39,011 nt of DNA from contig CAISEZ010000109.1 in NCBI GenBank assembly GCA_903884535.1, positions 1 to 39,011 of the forward strand. The letters are read 5' to 3'. The notes beneath the pieces were generated by a model. It did not search any database, was not told where the DNA came from, and saw only the letters and a list, made by a program, of their open reading frames with translations. The position numbers were made by a program, and so were the translations under genes. The stretch is from an uncultured Verrucomicrobia subdivision 3 bacterium. GTDB taxonomy: Bacteria; Verrucomicrobiota; Verrucomicrobiia; Limisphaerales; UBA11358. This document shows positions 14,633-23,244 of the stretch, piece after piece (within the stretch, counting starts at the first letter, position 1; each line of letters opens with the position of its first letter).

Positions 14633-15946
14633 TAAAACTTCGGCCAATACCTTTACTGCTTTCGCCAATTGTGCTTTTGAAATCGTCAATGGCGGCGTGA
14701 AGCTGATGATGTTGCCGTGCTCGCCTTCCGGCAGAAAAATGTAGCCGCGATGCAGCAGCTTTTTGATCGCGGTCAAAGCCAGTTCGGTCGCAGGCTGGCC
14801 ACCGGGCAAGGTCAATTCAACGCCCACCATTAAACCGCAGCCGCGGACGGAATTTTTAATTTTAAATTTTAAATTTTTAATTGAAGAAAGTTCGTTTAAC
14901 AGAAATTTGCCCAGCGTGTCGCTGCGTTCGCACAGTTTCAGCCGGTGGATTTCCGAAATCTGCGCCAGCGCCAGCGCGCAGCCGACGGGGTGGCCGAGAA
15001 AGGTGCTGGTGTGAATCGCCTCGCCGGTGGAGGCGGGCCACGCGGCGTCCATCAAATCCGCGCGGCTGACGCACGCGGAAAGCGGAAAGCCGCCGGTCAG
15101 CGCCTTGCCGAGACAAATCAAATCGGGAACCGTTTGCGAATGTTCGCACGCAAACCATTTTCCAGTGCGGCCGAAGCCGGTGTAAATTTCGTCGAGAATC
15201 AAAAGCGCGCCGTGCTCGTCGCACAGTTTGCGGAGCAGCGGTAAAAATTCCGGCGGCGGAACATTGATGCCGCCGCGCGCCTGCACCGGCTCGACCAGAA
15301 TGGCCCCGATTTTTTTTTGCCGGAAAATCTGGCGAATTTCCGTTTCCACTTCGGCAAGTTGGTTGGCTCGCGATGGAAATTTCGCAAAGCGGCCAAACTC
15401 CCGGAGCTGCGAGCGGAACGGGCTGCGGAAATGTTCCCGGTGCGTGGCATTGAGCGCGCCGTAGCCAAGTCCGTGATACGCGCCGGCAAACGCAATGACG
15501 CCATTTTTCTTAGTTGCAAGCATCGCCGTCTTGAGCGCGGACTCCACCGCCTCAAAACCGGAGTTGGAAAAAATAACTTTGCCCGTGACGACTTTGAACT
15601 TCGGACTTTGGACTTTGGACAATTTTGCCCAACGCTCAAAAGTAATCTCGCTCAATTTTTTTGCGAGCTGCGCCTTGAGCACATGCGGATGCACATCGCC
15701 CATCGCGTGCAGCAGTTTCGCCATTTGTTTTTGGCCGGCTTTGACGACATTTGAGTTAGCATGACCGGCAGCAACAACCCCAAACGCGGCGGTTAAATCC
15801 AGATACTTTTTGCCCTCCGCGTCCCAGACATGAACGCCTTTCGCACGTTCCCAAACAATTGGCCAGGAACCGTCCGGCTCGGTGAACAGCACGTTGCGCG
15901 ATTCGTGGTCGCGCAGGAGTTGGAGGGTTTGGCTGGTCTTGCTCAT
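14621..15946 (-). CDS. Class III PLP-dependent aminotransferase
   Basis: 441 residues from ATG 15946, chosen because GGAG lies 6 nt upstream. Class III (ornithine/GABA/acetylornithine type) motifs are present: YLDLTAAFGVVAAGHAN, IFSNSGFEAVESALK, GAYHGLGYG, ILVEPVQARGG, LILDEIYTGFGRTGKWFA, and the PLP lysine in LGKALTGGFP. The substrate cannot be fixed from sequence. Two short Lys/Phe-rich stretches look like in-frame insertions: KVQSPKFKVV before the SNSG motif (about 15588-15632) and IKNLKFKIKN before RGCGLMVGVEL (about 14850-14886). The stop lies within a dispersed inverted repeat. It is tightly coupled to queE (the queE stop TGA is followed at once by this ATG). Confidence 0.88.
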   Translation of the reverse strand: MSKTSQTLQLLRDHESRNVLFTEPDGSWPIVWERAKGVHVWDAEGKKYLDLTAAFGVVAAGHANSNVVKAGQKQMAKLLHAMGDVHPHVLKAQLAKKLSEITFERWAKLSKVQSPKFKVVTGKVIFSNSGFEAVESALKTAMLATKKNGVIAFAGAYHGLGYGALNATHREHFRSPFRSQLREFGRFAKFPSRANQLAEVETEIRQIFRQKKIGAILVEPVQARGGINVPPPEFLPLLRKLCDEHGALLILDEIYTGFGRTGKWFACEHSQTVPDLICLGKALTGGFPLSACVSRADLMDAAWPASTGEAIHTSTFLGHPVGCALALAQISEIHRLKLCERSDTLGKFLLNELSSIKNLKFKIKNSVRGCGLMVGVELTLPGGQPATELALTAIKKLLHRGYIFLPEGEHGNIISFTPPLTISKAQLAKAVKVLAEVLATN

Positions 15947-15947
15947 C

Positions 15948-16691
15948 TCAAACTCCACGCTGTTCTGGCGGCCAGATGATTTTGTGCTGCTGGATTTGAA
16001 AGCGGACCGGCAGCGCGTCGGCGATGATTTTTTCCGCGAGCTGCTGGCGCGAAATCGGGGTGAGCCCGGCGGGAACTTTTTTCAGCACTTTGCTTTGCTG
16101 TTCCGGCGCGAGCGGGTGCACCCAGGAAAATAGCAGCGGACAAATGGAATCCAGACTGTGCGCGACGATTTGTTGTTTGGCCCACTCGTAATCTTCCAAT
16201 GTGCCGATGACGAATTTAATTTCATCGGTGGGTTTCAGGTGCGCGATGTTTTCAAACCGGTTGCGCGCGACTTCGCCGCTGGCGGGACATTTTAGATCCA
16301 TGATGCGATGCACACGCGGATCAATTTTCGCGATGTTGTGCGCGCCGCTGGTTTCAAGCAGCACGGTGAAGCCGTCGTCGCAAAGCTGTTTCATCAGCGG
16401 CAGCGAATTTTTCTGGAGCAGCGGCTCGCCGCCGGTCAGCTCGACGAGCGGCAGTTTTGAATTTTGAATGTTGAATTTTGAATTGGAAAACGGCGTCGCT
16501 TGCCGCCGGACTTCTTGCATAATTTCCGCGAGCGTTTTCTTTTTGCCTTCGGTGAAGGCATAAGCCGTGTCGCAATACGAGCAGCGCAGGTCGCAGGCGG
16601 TGAGCCGGATGAAAACGCACGGCAGCCCGGCAAAGGTGCTTTCGCCTTGCAGGCTCAAATAGATTTCGTTGACGACGAGCGTGTCGGACAT
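15948..16691 (-). CDS. queE: 7-carboxy-7-deazaguanine synthase (radical SAM)
   Basis: 247 residues from ATG 16691. A radical SAM enzyme of queuosine/7-deazaguanine synthesis that converts 6-carboxytetrahydropterin to 7-carboxy-7-deazaguanine. It begins VNEIYLSLQGESTFAGLPCVFIRL, with the cluster motif C-x3-C-x2-C as CDLRCSYC, then LTGGEPLLQ, LLETSGA and MDLKCPASGE, all typical of QueE. A stretch FSNSKFNIQNSKL just before LVELTGGEP appears to be a short in-frame repeat insertion (16452-16487). Other queuosine genes (queC, queD, queF) are not in the window. It heads the minus-strand gene run that continues into the aminotransferase. Confidence 0.93.
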   Translation of the reverse strand: MSDTLVVNEIYLSLQGESTFAGLPCVFIRLTACDLRCSYCDTAYAFTEGKKKTLAEIMQEVRRQATPFSNSKFNIQNSKLPLVELTGGEPLLQKNSLPLMKQLCDDGFTVLLETSGAHNIAKIDPRVHRIMDLKCPASGEVARNRFENIAHLKPTDEIKFVIGTLEDYEWAKQQIVAHSLDSICPLLFSWVHPLAPEQQSKVLKKVPAGLTPISRQQLAEKIIADALPVRFQIQQHKIIWPPEQRGV

Positions 16692-16790
16692 CGCGTTGAA
16701 ACTAGCCCAAACCGGCACGATTAAACAGGATTATTCGGAAGCGGCTGGATTTTTCGGCGCGATGAGCTATGGTTTTGCCTAATCCAAACC

Positions 16791-18389
16791 ATGAGTTGTT
16801 CCCTTCGAAAATTTACCGGGCTGTTTTTGTGGGCGGCCCTTTTTTCCACCAGCCAGGCTCCCGCGCAATCCCTGAATCAGATCGGCGTGACTGCCCTGCG
16901 TGCGATGACGACGAATGTGGACGGCTCCGGAATTCACGTCGAGCAATCGGAGGGTTCGTTGACGGATGATCTGTTGACGTGGGAAGTGAATCCATCCAGC
17001 GCGGATCAGTCGGCGGCTATTTTCACTTATGCTTCGGCGGTCGGCAGCACGAATGTTTATCCGAACAGCCTGGGTTTTCCTTCCTGGCACGCGGAAAATG
17101 TCGGCAGTTTGATTTACGGCAGATCCGCCGGCGTGGCCACCAATCTCGCCCGCGTGGACGTTTCCGAGGCGGATTGGTTCGTCACCAATTATGTGTTCAA
17201 CCCGTTGCTGCCGCCGATTGACGATGTGATCGTGAACCAGAGTTTCACGTTTGGCAACGAAACTACCAATCTGCCCACGCCGACCAACTGGCTGGGGGTG
17301 GCCAACCAATTGGAAGATGATTCCGCCTACGACGACTACGCCAATGCCAATCAAGTGCTTTTTGTTTCGGCGGTGAACAATGGCGGCGCGGTGAGTCCGC
17401 CGGGCACGGCTTACAATTCCATCGGCGTCGCGGCTTACAGTATCGGCTCTTCGTCGAGCGTTGGTCCGACCTTGGACAATGGCCGCTGCAAGCCCGACAT
17501 CACCGCGCCCGCCGGTTACACCAGTTTTTCCACGCCGCAGGTTTCCGGCGCGGCGGCGGTGCTGATGCAGGCGGCCTTGCGTGGCGACGGCGGCAGCGAC
17601 ACCAATTCCGCTTTCGACATGCGAACGATAAAAGCCCTGCTCCTCAATGGCGCGGTGAAACCGGCGGGTTGGACGAATTCCCATTCTTCGCCGCTCGATT
17701 TTCGCTATGGCGCGGGCGTGGTGAATGTCTTCAACGCCTACGAACAATTGGCCGGCGGGAAACAAAATTTCTGCGCGGTGGACTTGCTGGCGGTTGGCGA
17801 TGCGCATCCGCCCGCAGCCGTGACCAATGCCATCAGCGTTTTGAGCGGCTGGGATTTCAACACCAACTCCACCAGCGCGACCAACGACATCGTGAACCAT
17901 TATTTCTTCAATGTTCCCAGCGGCGCGGTCACGGCGACGCTAGTTTGGAACCGGCAGTTTGGTGAAACGAACATCAATGATTTGGATTTGTTCCTGTTCA
18001 ATGCCGCCACCAGCAATCTCGTCGCCTGCAGCACCAGCCGTGTGGACAATGTGGAACATATTTTTTTGCCGCAGCTCGCCGCCGGAAGTTACGACCTGCA
18101 AGTTTTGAAGAACGGCGGCACCAACGTCGTCAGCGACGCCGAAACTTACGCGGTGGCATGGGCGTTTGTTGCGCCGACATTGAGCCTGGCTCAATCCGGC
18201 ACCGATGCGGTGGTGACTTGGCCGGTTTATCCAGCTGGTTTTGGGGTGGAAGCTGCGACGAATCTGGTTTCGCCGGTTTGGAGCACCAACGCTTTTTCAT
18301 CGTCTGTGATCACGAACCGCATGAACAGCCTGCGGCTGAACACGACGAACGGCGCGCAGTTTTTCCGCCTGCGGTCACCGAATTTTTAA
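16791..18389 (+). CDS. Secreted subtilase-like (S8) protein with a verrucomicrobial C-terminal module
   Basis: 532 residues. The signal peptide ends near SQAPAQS. Residues ~30-320 follow a subtilisin plan: GSGIHVEQSEG where the Asp is expected (Glu54 instead), WHAENVGSLIYG with His100, FVSAVNNGG (oxyanion Asn region), and KPDITAPAGYTSFSTPQVSG with Ser245. A beta-rich domain resembling a pre-peptidase/PPC region follows (about 345-480, with ATLVWNRQF and NDLDLFLF). The last ~50 residues (VEAATNLVSPVWSTN to FFRLRSP) are a module seen at the end of many secreted verrucomicrobial proteins. With Asp replaced by Glu and the GTS loop altered (YTS), activity is doubtful. It could be a degenerate or binding-only subtilase. 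Its 3' end overlaps thiD on the other strand by 80 bp. Confidence 0.72.
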   Translation: MSCSLRKFTGLFLWAALFSTSQAPAQSLNQIGVTALRAMTTNVDGSGIHVEQSEGSLTDDLLTWEVNPSSADQSAAIFTYASAVGSTNVYPNSLGFPSWHAENVGSLIYGRSAGVATNLARVDVSEADWFVTNYVFNPLLPPIDDVIVNQSFTFGNETTNLPTPTNWLGVANQLEDDSAYDDYANANQVLFVSAVNNGGAVSPPGTAYNSIGVAAYSIGSSSSVGPTLDNGRCKPDITAPAGYTSFSTPQVSGAAAVLMQAALRGDGGSDTNSAFDMRTIKALLLNGAVKPAGWTNSHSSPLDFRYGAGVVNVFNAYEQLAGGKQNFCAVDLLAVGDAHPPAAVTNAISVLSGWDFNTNSTSATNDIVNHYFFNVPSGAVTATLVWNRQFGETNINDLDLFLFNAATSNLVACSTSRVDNVEHIFLPQLAAGSYDLQVLKNGGTNVVSDAETYAVAWAFVAPTLSLAQSGTDAVVTWPVYPAGFGVEAATNLVSPVWSTNAFSSSVITNRMNSLRLNTTNGAQFFRLRSPNF

Positions 18390-19203
18390 TCGTGACTGCG
18401 GAAATCTGGCCGAGCGCAAAGTGCTTTCCAACGCGGTAGCTATTGGCGATGGCGGCGGTGATAAAGTTTTTCCCGATCTCCACCGCGTGCGGTAAATCGT
18501 GGCCGAGCGCGAGCGCAGCGCCAATGGCGGCGGAATAAGTGCAGCCGGTGCCGTGCGTGGAAATGCCTTTCACAAACGGCGCAGACAAAAGCAGCTCCGT
18601 TTCACCGTCAAAAAAAACGTCCAGCGCTACACGGCAGTTTTTCAAATGACCGCCTTTCACTAAAACAGCGCAGCCAAAACGCGAATGAATTTCTCGCGCG
18701 GCGGAACGTAAATCTTCCGGCGCTAAAATTTTCTGTCCGGCAAGAATTTCAGCTTCGTCCAAATTGGGCGTGACGAGCGCGGCCAGCGGCAGCAGTTTTT
18801 CTTTCAGAATTTTTTCCGCCGCCGGCTCCAGCAACCGCGCGCCGCTGGTGGAAATCATCACCGGATCAAGGACGAGTTTTAAGTTTTTCGTTTGTAATTT
18901 TGAGTTCTGAAAAAAATTCGCGACGACGGAAATGTTTTCCGCCGTGAACAGCATTCCGGTTTTCGCCGCTGCTGGTTTTAGTTCAGCAAACACGGCTTCG
19001 ATTTGCTGCCGCAGCATTTTCGGCGAACACGGTTCGATGGCCAGCACACGTTTTGGATTTTGCGCGGTGAGGCAGGCGATGGCGCTCGCGCCGTGAACGC
19101 CGAGTGCCGCGAAGGTTTTCAGATCCGCTTGGATGCCCGCGCCGCCGCCGCTGTCGGAGCCGGCGATGGTCAGGGCAACGGGCAATTGCTTGCGCTTGGT
19201 CAT
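18310..19203 (-). CDS. thiD: Hydroxymethylpyrimidine/phosphomethylpyrimidine kinase
   Basis: 297 residues from ATG 19203. Phosphorylates HMP and HMP-P in thiamine synthesis. Ribokinase-like motifs are clear: [60 protein letters not shown], and the catalytic [16 protein letters not shown] segment [13 protein letters not shown] before LVLDPV looks like a short in-frame insertion (about 18878-18920). After the usual end ([12 protein letters not shown]) the frame runs on about 30 residues of atypical sequence (ending [10 protein letters not shown]) that is antisense to the subtilase-like gene, suggesting the original stop was lost. It follows the GNAT gene by 13 bp. Confidence 0.92.
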   Translation of the reverse strand: MTKRKQLPVALTIAGSDSGGGAGIQADLKTFAALGVHGASAIACLTAQNPKRVLAIEPCSPKMLRQQIEAVFAELKPAAAKTGMLFTAENISVVANFFQNSKLQTKNLKLVLDPVMISTSGARLLEPAAEKILKEKLLPLAALVTPNLDEAEILAGQKILAPEDLRSAAREIHSRFGCAVLVKGGHLKNCRVALDVFFDGETELLLSAPFVKGISTHGTGCTYSAAIGAALALGHDLPHAVEIGKNFITAAIANSYRVGKHFALGQISAVTIKNSVTAGGKTARRSSCSAAGCSCGS

Positions 19204-19216
19204 GGCCGCAAGGATT

Positions 19217-19711
19217 TCATTTTTGCGGGGCAAAAGCCAGCAGCGGACCGGTGGTTTTGCGCATCAGAATTTCCGCCTGGCCGGCCACCAAAAAATCCGG
19301 CAGCTCGCCGACGCGCCGGTAACCCAGCCGCCCGTAAAATTTTTGCGCGCGGTTGTTGAAGGCCGACACGCATAAAAAGACATTCTTGCTTTGGCAAAAA
19401 ATCTTTTCCTCGGCGAACCGGACAATTTGGCTCCCAAATCCGCGGCTTTGAAATTCCGGAAACACGGCGATGAGCTGGATGTAGCCGTCGAACGAGCCGC
19501 CGAGGTGCAGCACCAGCAGGCCGATAATCTGGCCGTCCGATTCAGCGACAAACACGGCGCGCGCCGGATTTGTAAGATCCTTAAAAATGCGCTCCGGCGT
19601 GATGCCGAGGATCCGCCACGGACCAAACTCGCCCAATTGCGCGGTGCAATCCCGCGCTTCGGCGTCGTCGCGCAGCGGCCGGATGAGCAGTTTTTTCATC
19701 CGGATGAGCAT
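19217..19711 (-). CDS. GNAT-family N-acetyltransferase
   Basis: 164 residues from ATG 19711 (or 160 from ATG 19699). The GNAT core is visible: [19 protein letters not shown] (strands 3-4), [20 protein letters not shown] (acetyl-CoA loop, Q-x-x-G-x-G as QSRGFGS), and [18 protein letters not shown] near the end. It would transfer an acetyl group from acetyl-CoA to an unknown amine. It precedes thiD on the same strand with 13 bp between them and is divergent from polX. A longer frame extending to 19972 is antisense to polX and is not used. Confidence 0.85.
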   Translation of the reverse strand: MLIRMKKLLIRPLRDDAEARDCTAQLGEFGPWRILGITPERIFKDLTNPARAVFVAESDGQIIGLLVLHLGGSFDGYIQLIAVFPEFQSRGFGSQIVRFAEEKIFCQSKNVFLCVSAFNNRAQKFYGRLGYRRVGELPDFLVAGQAEILMRKTTGPLLAFAPQK

Positions 19712-19730
19712 GGCGGCAAAAAGCGGATGC

Positions 19731-19753
19731 GACAACTTTGAACTTTGAACCGG
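19731..19753. repeat. Short heptamer repeat between GNAT and polX genes
   Basis: Two and a half copies of AACTTTG in tandem, ending AACC. The word resembles the A/T-rich heptamers found as in-frame inserts in the queE, thiD and aminotransferase genes. It lies in the divergent promoter region of polX. Confidence 0.5.
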
Positions 19754-19777
19754 GCGGTTTGAATTTATATTCGGCGC

Positions 19778-21526
19778 ATGGACAAAGACAAAGTGGCCGA
19801 AATTCTGGTCGAGATTGGAACGCTGCTGGAATTGAAAGGCGAAAACCCGTTCAAGACGCGGGCCTACGCCAACGGCGCGCGGACGATTGAAGGCTTGAAC
19901 GAGCCGCTGGCCAGACTGGTTGCGGAAAAGCGGCTGGGCGAAATCAAAGGCATCGGCGAGGCGCTCGAACAAAAAATCACCGAGCTGGTCGAGACGGGGA
20001 AATTAAAATATTACGACGAGTTGAAGGCTTCGATTCCGCCGGGTTTGATCGACATGCTGGAAATTTCCGGGCTGGGACCAAAAAAAATCCAGGCGCTGAA
20101 CAAAAAACTCGGCGTGGATTCCATTGAAAAACTGGAGGCGGCGTGCAAAGCGGGCACGGTGGCGGAGCTGGACGGTTTTGGCGAGAAGACGCAGGCGAAT
20201 ATTTTGGAGGGCATCGAGCGCAAACGCACTTACGCAAGCAAACATCTGTTGAGTCAGGCGCTGCGCGCCGCCGAGCCATTGCTGGAAAATCTGCGCGAGC
20301 ATCCGGACGTCATCCGTTGCAGCACGGCGGGCAGTTTGCGGCGGTTCAAGGAAATTTGCGGCGACATTGATTTACTCGCGTCGTCGAAACAGGCGGCGGC
20401 GGTGATTGAATTTTTTGTCTCGCAGCCGGGCATTGTGAAGGTGCTGGCCAAAGGCGAGACCAAGGCGAGCGTGATTTTGGACGGCGGCATTCAATGCGAT
20501 TTGCGCGTGGTCAGCGACGCGGAATTTCCGTTTGCCTTGGCGTATTTCACCGGCAGCAAAGAGCACAATATCGTCATGCGCCAGCGCGCCATCCAGCGCG
20601 GCCTGCGGCTGAATGAATACGGACTGTTCAAGTCGAAGGAGGAAACGCGCGATGCCAAACTGCTCGTGCCGTGCAAAACCGAGGACGAGATTTTTGAAAA
20701 ATTGGATTTGGTTTTCGTGCCGCCGGAATTGCGCGAGGATCACGGCGAGTTTTCGGCGGCGGAGAAAAACGATTTGCCCCGGCTGATCGAGTGGACGGAC
20801 TTGAAGGGTGCGCTGCATAACCACTCGAACTGGAGCGACGGCAAAAACTCGCTGGAAGAAATCGCGGAATACATGGAGGAGCTGGGCCTCGAATACTGGG
20901 CGATCACGGATCACTCAAAAGCGTCGCTTCAGGCGAACGGGCTAAATGCCGCCCGGCTGCGCGAACAGATTTTGGAAATCAAAAAACTGAACGAGAAAAT
21001 TGCGTCGCGCGGCAGCGCATTCCGGCTGTTGACCGGCAGCGAGGTGGACATTTTGAAAGACCGGTTGGATTTTGATGACGACTTGCTGGCGGAACTGGAT
21101 GTGGTGGTCGCCAGCTTGCATGTGCCGTCGAGCAGCGAGGCCGAAAACACCAAACGAATCATTCGCGCGGTGGAAAATCCGTTGGTGCATATCATCGGCC
21201 ATCTGACCGGTCGGCTGCTTTTGGAGCGCGAGCCGTATCCAGTGAACGTCCCGGCGGTGATCGACGCGTGTGCGGCGACCGGGACGTGGCTGGAGCTGAA
21301 TTGCAATCCGCACCGGTTCGATCTGGACTGGCGGCACTGGCCTTACGCCCAGAGCAAGGGCGTGAAATGCGTGATCAATCCCGACGCGCACCGCAATGAA
21401 CACGCGGGTTTTCTGCGGTTGGGCGCGGGGATCGCGCGGAAGGGCTGGCTGACGAAGGCGGATGTGGTGAACTGTTTGGACGGGCAAAAATTGTTCAGGG
21501 AATTGCAACGGATGAGTGGTAAATAG
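19778..21526 (+). CDS. polX: Family X DNA polymerase with PHP domain (PolX)
   Basis: 582 residues, the usual size of bacterial PolX. An 8-kDa-like N-terminal helical domain (LLELKGENPFKTRAYANGAR) and two helix-hairpin-helix motifs (GEIKGIGEAL, SGLGPKKIQAL, DGFGEKTQANI) precede the palm, with GSLRRFKEICGDIDLL carrying catalytic Asp residues and CDLRVV the third. The C-terminal PHP domain from about residue 345 has HNHSNWSDG, AITDHSKA, GSEVDIL, IGHLTGRLL and NPDAH, the metal ligands of the 3'-5' exonuclease and AP-endonuclease activities known for this family. It acts in base excision repair and gap filling. No partner gene is adjacent. Confidence 0.95.
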   Translation: MDKDKVAEILVEIGTLLELKGENPFKTRAYANGARTIEGLNEPLARLVAEKRLGEIKGIGEALEQKITELVETGKLKYYDELKASIPPGLIDMLEISGLGPKKIQALNKKLGVDSIEKLEAACKAGTVAELDGFGEKTQANILEGIERKRTYASKHLLSQALRAAEPLLENLREHPDVIRCSTAGSLRRFKEICGDIDLLASSKQAAAVIEFFVSQPGIVKVLAKGETKASVILDGGIQCDLRVVSDAEFPFALAYFTGSKEHNIVMRQRAIQRGLRLNEYGLFKSKEETRDAKLLVPCKTEDEIFEKLDLVFVPPELREDHGEFSAAEKNDLPRLIEWTDLKGALHNHSNWSDGKNSLEEIAEYMEELGLEYWAITDHSKASLQANGLNAARLREQILEIKKLNEKIASRGSAFRLLTGSEVDILKDRLDFDDDLLAELDVVVASLHVPSSSEAENTKRIIRAVENPLVHIIGHLTGRLLLEREPYPVNVPAVIDACAATGTWLELNCNPHRFDLDWRHWPYAQSKGVKCVINPDAHRNEHAGFLRLGAGIARKGWLTKADVVNCLDGQKLFRELQRMSGK

Positions 21527-21557
21527 GTTGCGTAATCATGTCAAAACCACTTCGTTA

Positions 21558-21573
21558 TGGCAAAAAATGCGCT
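21558..21573 (+). promoter_or_regulatory. Possible sigma-54 (-24/-12) promoter of the exopolysaccharide export operon
   Basis: TGGCA with GG at 21559-21560 and GC at 21571-21572, exactly 10 nt apart as sigma-54 promoters require, followed by T. The TT normally before GC is replaced by GC. It lies about 125 nt upstream of the outer-membrane barrel gene. PrsR, encoded in this window, is a sigma-54 activator. A small palindrome (CGGCA-ggct-TGCCG) follows near 21591. Confidence 0.35.
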
Positions 21574-21695
21574 GGAAAAATGTTTGACGGCAGGCTTGCC
21601 GAATTGGTAGAGTTTTATCGAGTCATCGGCTGGGACACTTTTTTTGAATGAAATGGAGTGATCAAGGTCGAAGCCAGTTATCCAGACATTATTTT

Positions 21696-23168
21696 ATGAA
21701 GAAAATATTTATTTCCGCGGGTTTGGTGGCAGCGGGTGCCGCCGGGTTGCAAAACGTCTGCGCCGCGGGTCTGGATGTGATTTCGCCCAAAGCTTGGAAT
21801 GTCTCCGGGACGTTGCGCGGCTTCTACGACGACAATTATTCCGTCAGCTCAACCAAGCAAGGCAGCTTTGGCATCGAGGCCAGCCCGGAAATTTCCTTCA
21901 ATGTTCCCTTGCAGCAGACGGATCTGGGAATTCGCTATATTTACGGCCTGTATTATTATCAGCAGCGGCAGGATCTTGGGTTGAACGCGATTGACCAGAC
22001 GCATCAGTTGGATATTTGGTTTGATCACTCGTTCAATGAGCGCTGGAAATTGAAAGTGACGGATTCTCTGGCTGTGGGTCAGGAACCGGCGTTGCTCGGG
22101 CCGGTCAGTCCCGCCGCGCCAAACGGGGTGCCGATTCGTGTGGAGGGAAACAATTTTGCGAACCACGCGCTGGTTACGTTGAACACGGATTGGACGCGAC
22201 TGTTCAGCACGTCGCTGGCTTACGGTAATGATTTTTACGATTACGAACAGTCCGGGGCAGGCGTTGGTCCCATCCCGTCACCGGGTTTATTTTACCCAAC
22301 GGGCGCTACATTGCCGCCGATTTCATCCCATGCGGGAATTCCGGGACCACTTGGTTTGACGGGTGCGGGAGCCAGTTTGGCGGGGCTTTTGAACCGGGTT
22401 GAACAGAATGTGTCGTTGGATTTGCAGTGGCATGTTCAGCCGGAGACAATGATTTTTGTCGGATATCAATTTGCTCTGGTCAATTACACCGGAAACGAGC
22501 AGATTGGTGTGGCCAACCTCATTGGCGGTTACACGCCTGCGTTTGGATTAGTCGGGAATCCGCCGGTGGTTACGGCTGGTTCGACGCCAACCTACAAATC
22601 GGTCATCTACCGCAGCGATTCGCGCGACTCAATGACGCATTCTGGCCACGTCGGCGTGCAGCATGAATTCACGGCCAACTTGAGCGGCAAGGCTAGCGCC
22701 GGGGTATCTTATACGGACAGTTACAATGATCCTTTGCAGAGTTCATCCTCGCTCTCGCCTAATGCCGACATCAATATCTCTTACACCTACATTCCCGGCA
22801 GCTATGTGCAACTCGGTTTTACGCACAGCATCAATGCGACGGATATAGCGAGTGTGGATGCCAGCGGCAATTTGACACAGTATCAGGAGTCTTCGGTATT
22901 GTATGCGGACATCAACCACCGCTTCACGCCCAAGCTGATGGGCACCGTGGTGGGGCGTTACCAATATTCAACTTACCAAGTGGGTGGCAATAGCGGCAGC
23001 ACCATCGGCGGCGACACCAGCTACAGTTTGTCCCTGAACTTGAATTACCAGATCAACAACCATTTTTCTGTGGAAGCGGGATATAACTTTGACGAACTGG
23101 TGTCGGGCATCAATAACCGGGCCTATGATCGCAACCGGGTTTACCTCGGATTGGGTGCCAATTATTGA
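21696..23168 (+). CDS. Outer-membrane beta-barrel protein of the exopolysaccharide/PEP-CTERM operon
   Basis: 490 residues from ATG 21696. The signal peptide (MKKIFISAGLVAAGAAGL to about VCAA) is followed by alternating amphipathic strands rich in Tyr and Asn: GIRYIYGLYYYQQR, LYADINHRF, SLSLNLNYQINNHFSVEAGYNF. It ends in the aromatic-terminated strand YLGLGANY, typical of outer-membrane barrels recognised by BamA. The position just upstream of the Wzz/BY-kinase and Wza-like genes points to a role in export or surface capture of the polysaccharide, as for the barrel proteins found in exosortase-linked loci. No catalytic motif is seen. A terminator lies between it and the next gene. Confidence 0.78.
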   Translation: MKKIFISAGLVAAGAAGLQNVCAAGLDVISPKAWNVSGTLRGFYDDNYSVSSTKQGSFGIEASPEISFNVPLQQTDLGIRYIYGLYYYQQRQDLGLNAIDQTHQLDIWFDHSFNERWKLKVTDSLAVGQEPALLGPVSPAAPNGVPIRVEGNNFANHALVTLNTDWTRLFSTSLAYGNDFYDYEQSGAGVGPIPSPGLFYPTGATLPPISSHAGIPGPLGLTGAGASLAGLLNRVEQNVSLDLQWHVQPETMIFVGYQFALVNYTGNEQIGVANLIGGYTPAFGLVGNPPVVTAGSTPTYKSVIYRSDSRDSMTHSGHVGVQHEFTANLSGKASAGVSYTDSYNDPLQSSSSLSPNADINISYTYIPGSYVQLGFTHSINATDIASVDASGNLTQYQESSVLYADINHRFTPKLMGTVVGRYQYSTYQVGGNSGSTIGGDTSYSLSLNLNYQINNHFSVEAGYNFDELVSGINNRAYDRNRVYLGLGANY

Positions 23169-23203
23169 GATGCCGCCCTTGAGTATCGTTTGAACACGCA
23201 GCC

Positions 23204-23240
23204 GGGAGCCCGGTCTAACCGAGGCTCCCCTTATTTTTTT
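23204..23240 (+). terminator. Terminator/attenuator just before the Wzz/BY-kinase start codon
   Basis: GGGAGCC (23204-23210) pairs with GGCTCCC (23223-23229), followed by CTTATTTTTTT to 23240. The kinase ATG is at 23245, only 4 nt beyond. An alternative hairpin (CCGGG-ag-CCCGG, 23203-23214) competes with it. Confidence 0.75.
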
Positions 23241-23244
23241 AGCT

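Noticed and set aside
16779-17900. Minus-strand open frame opposite the subtilase-like gene
   Set aside because: No motifs, low-complexity Arg/Gly/His content, and the plus strand has a signal peptide and S8 motifs.
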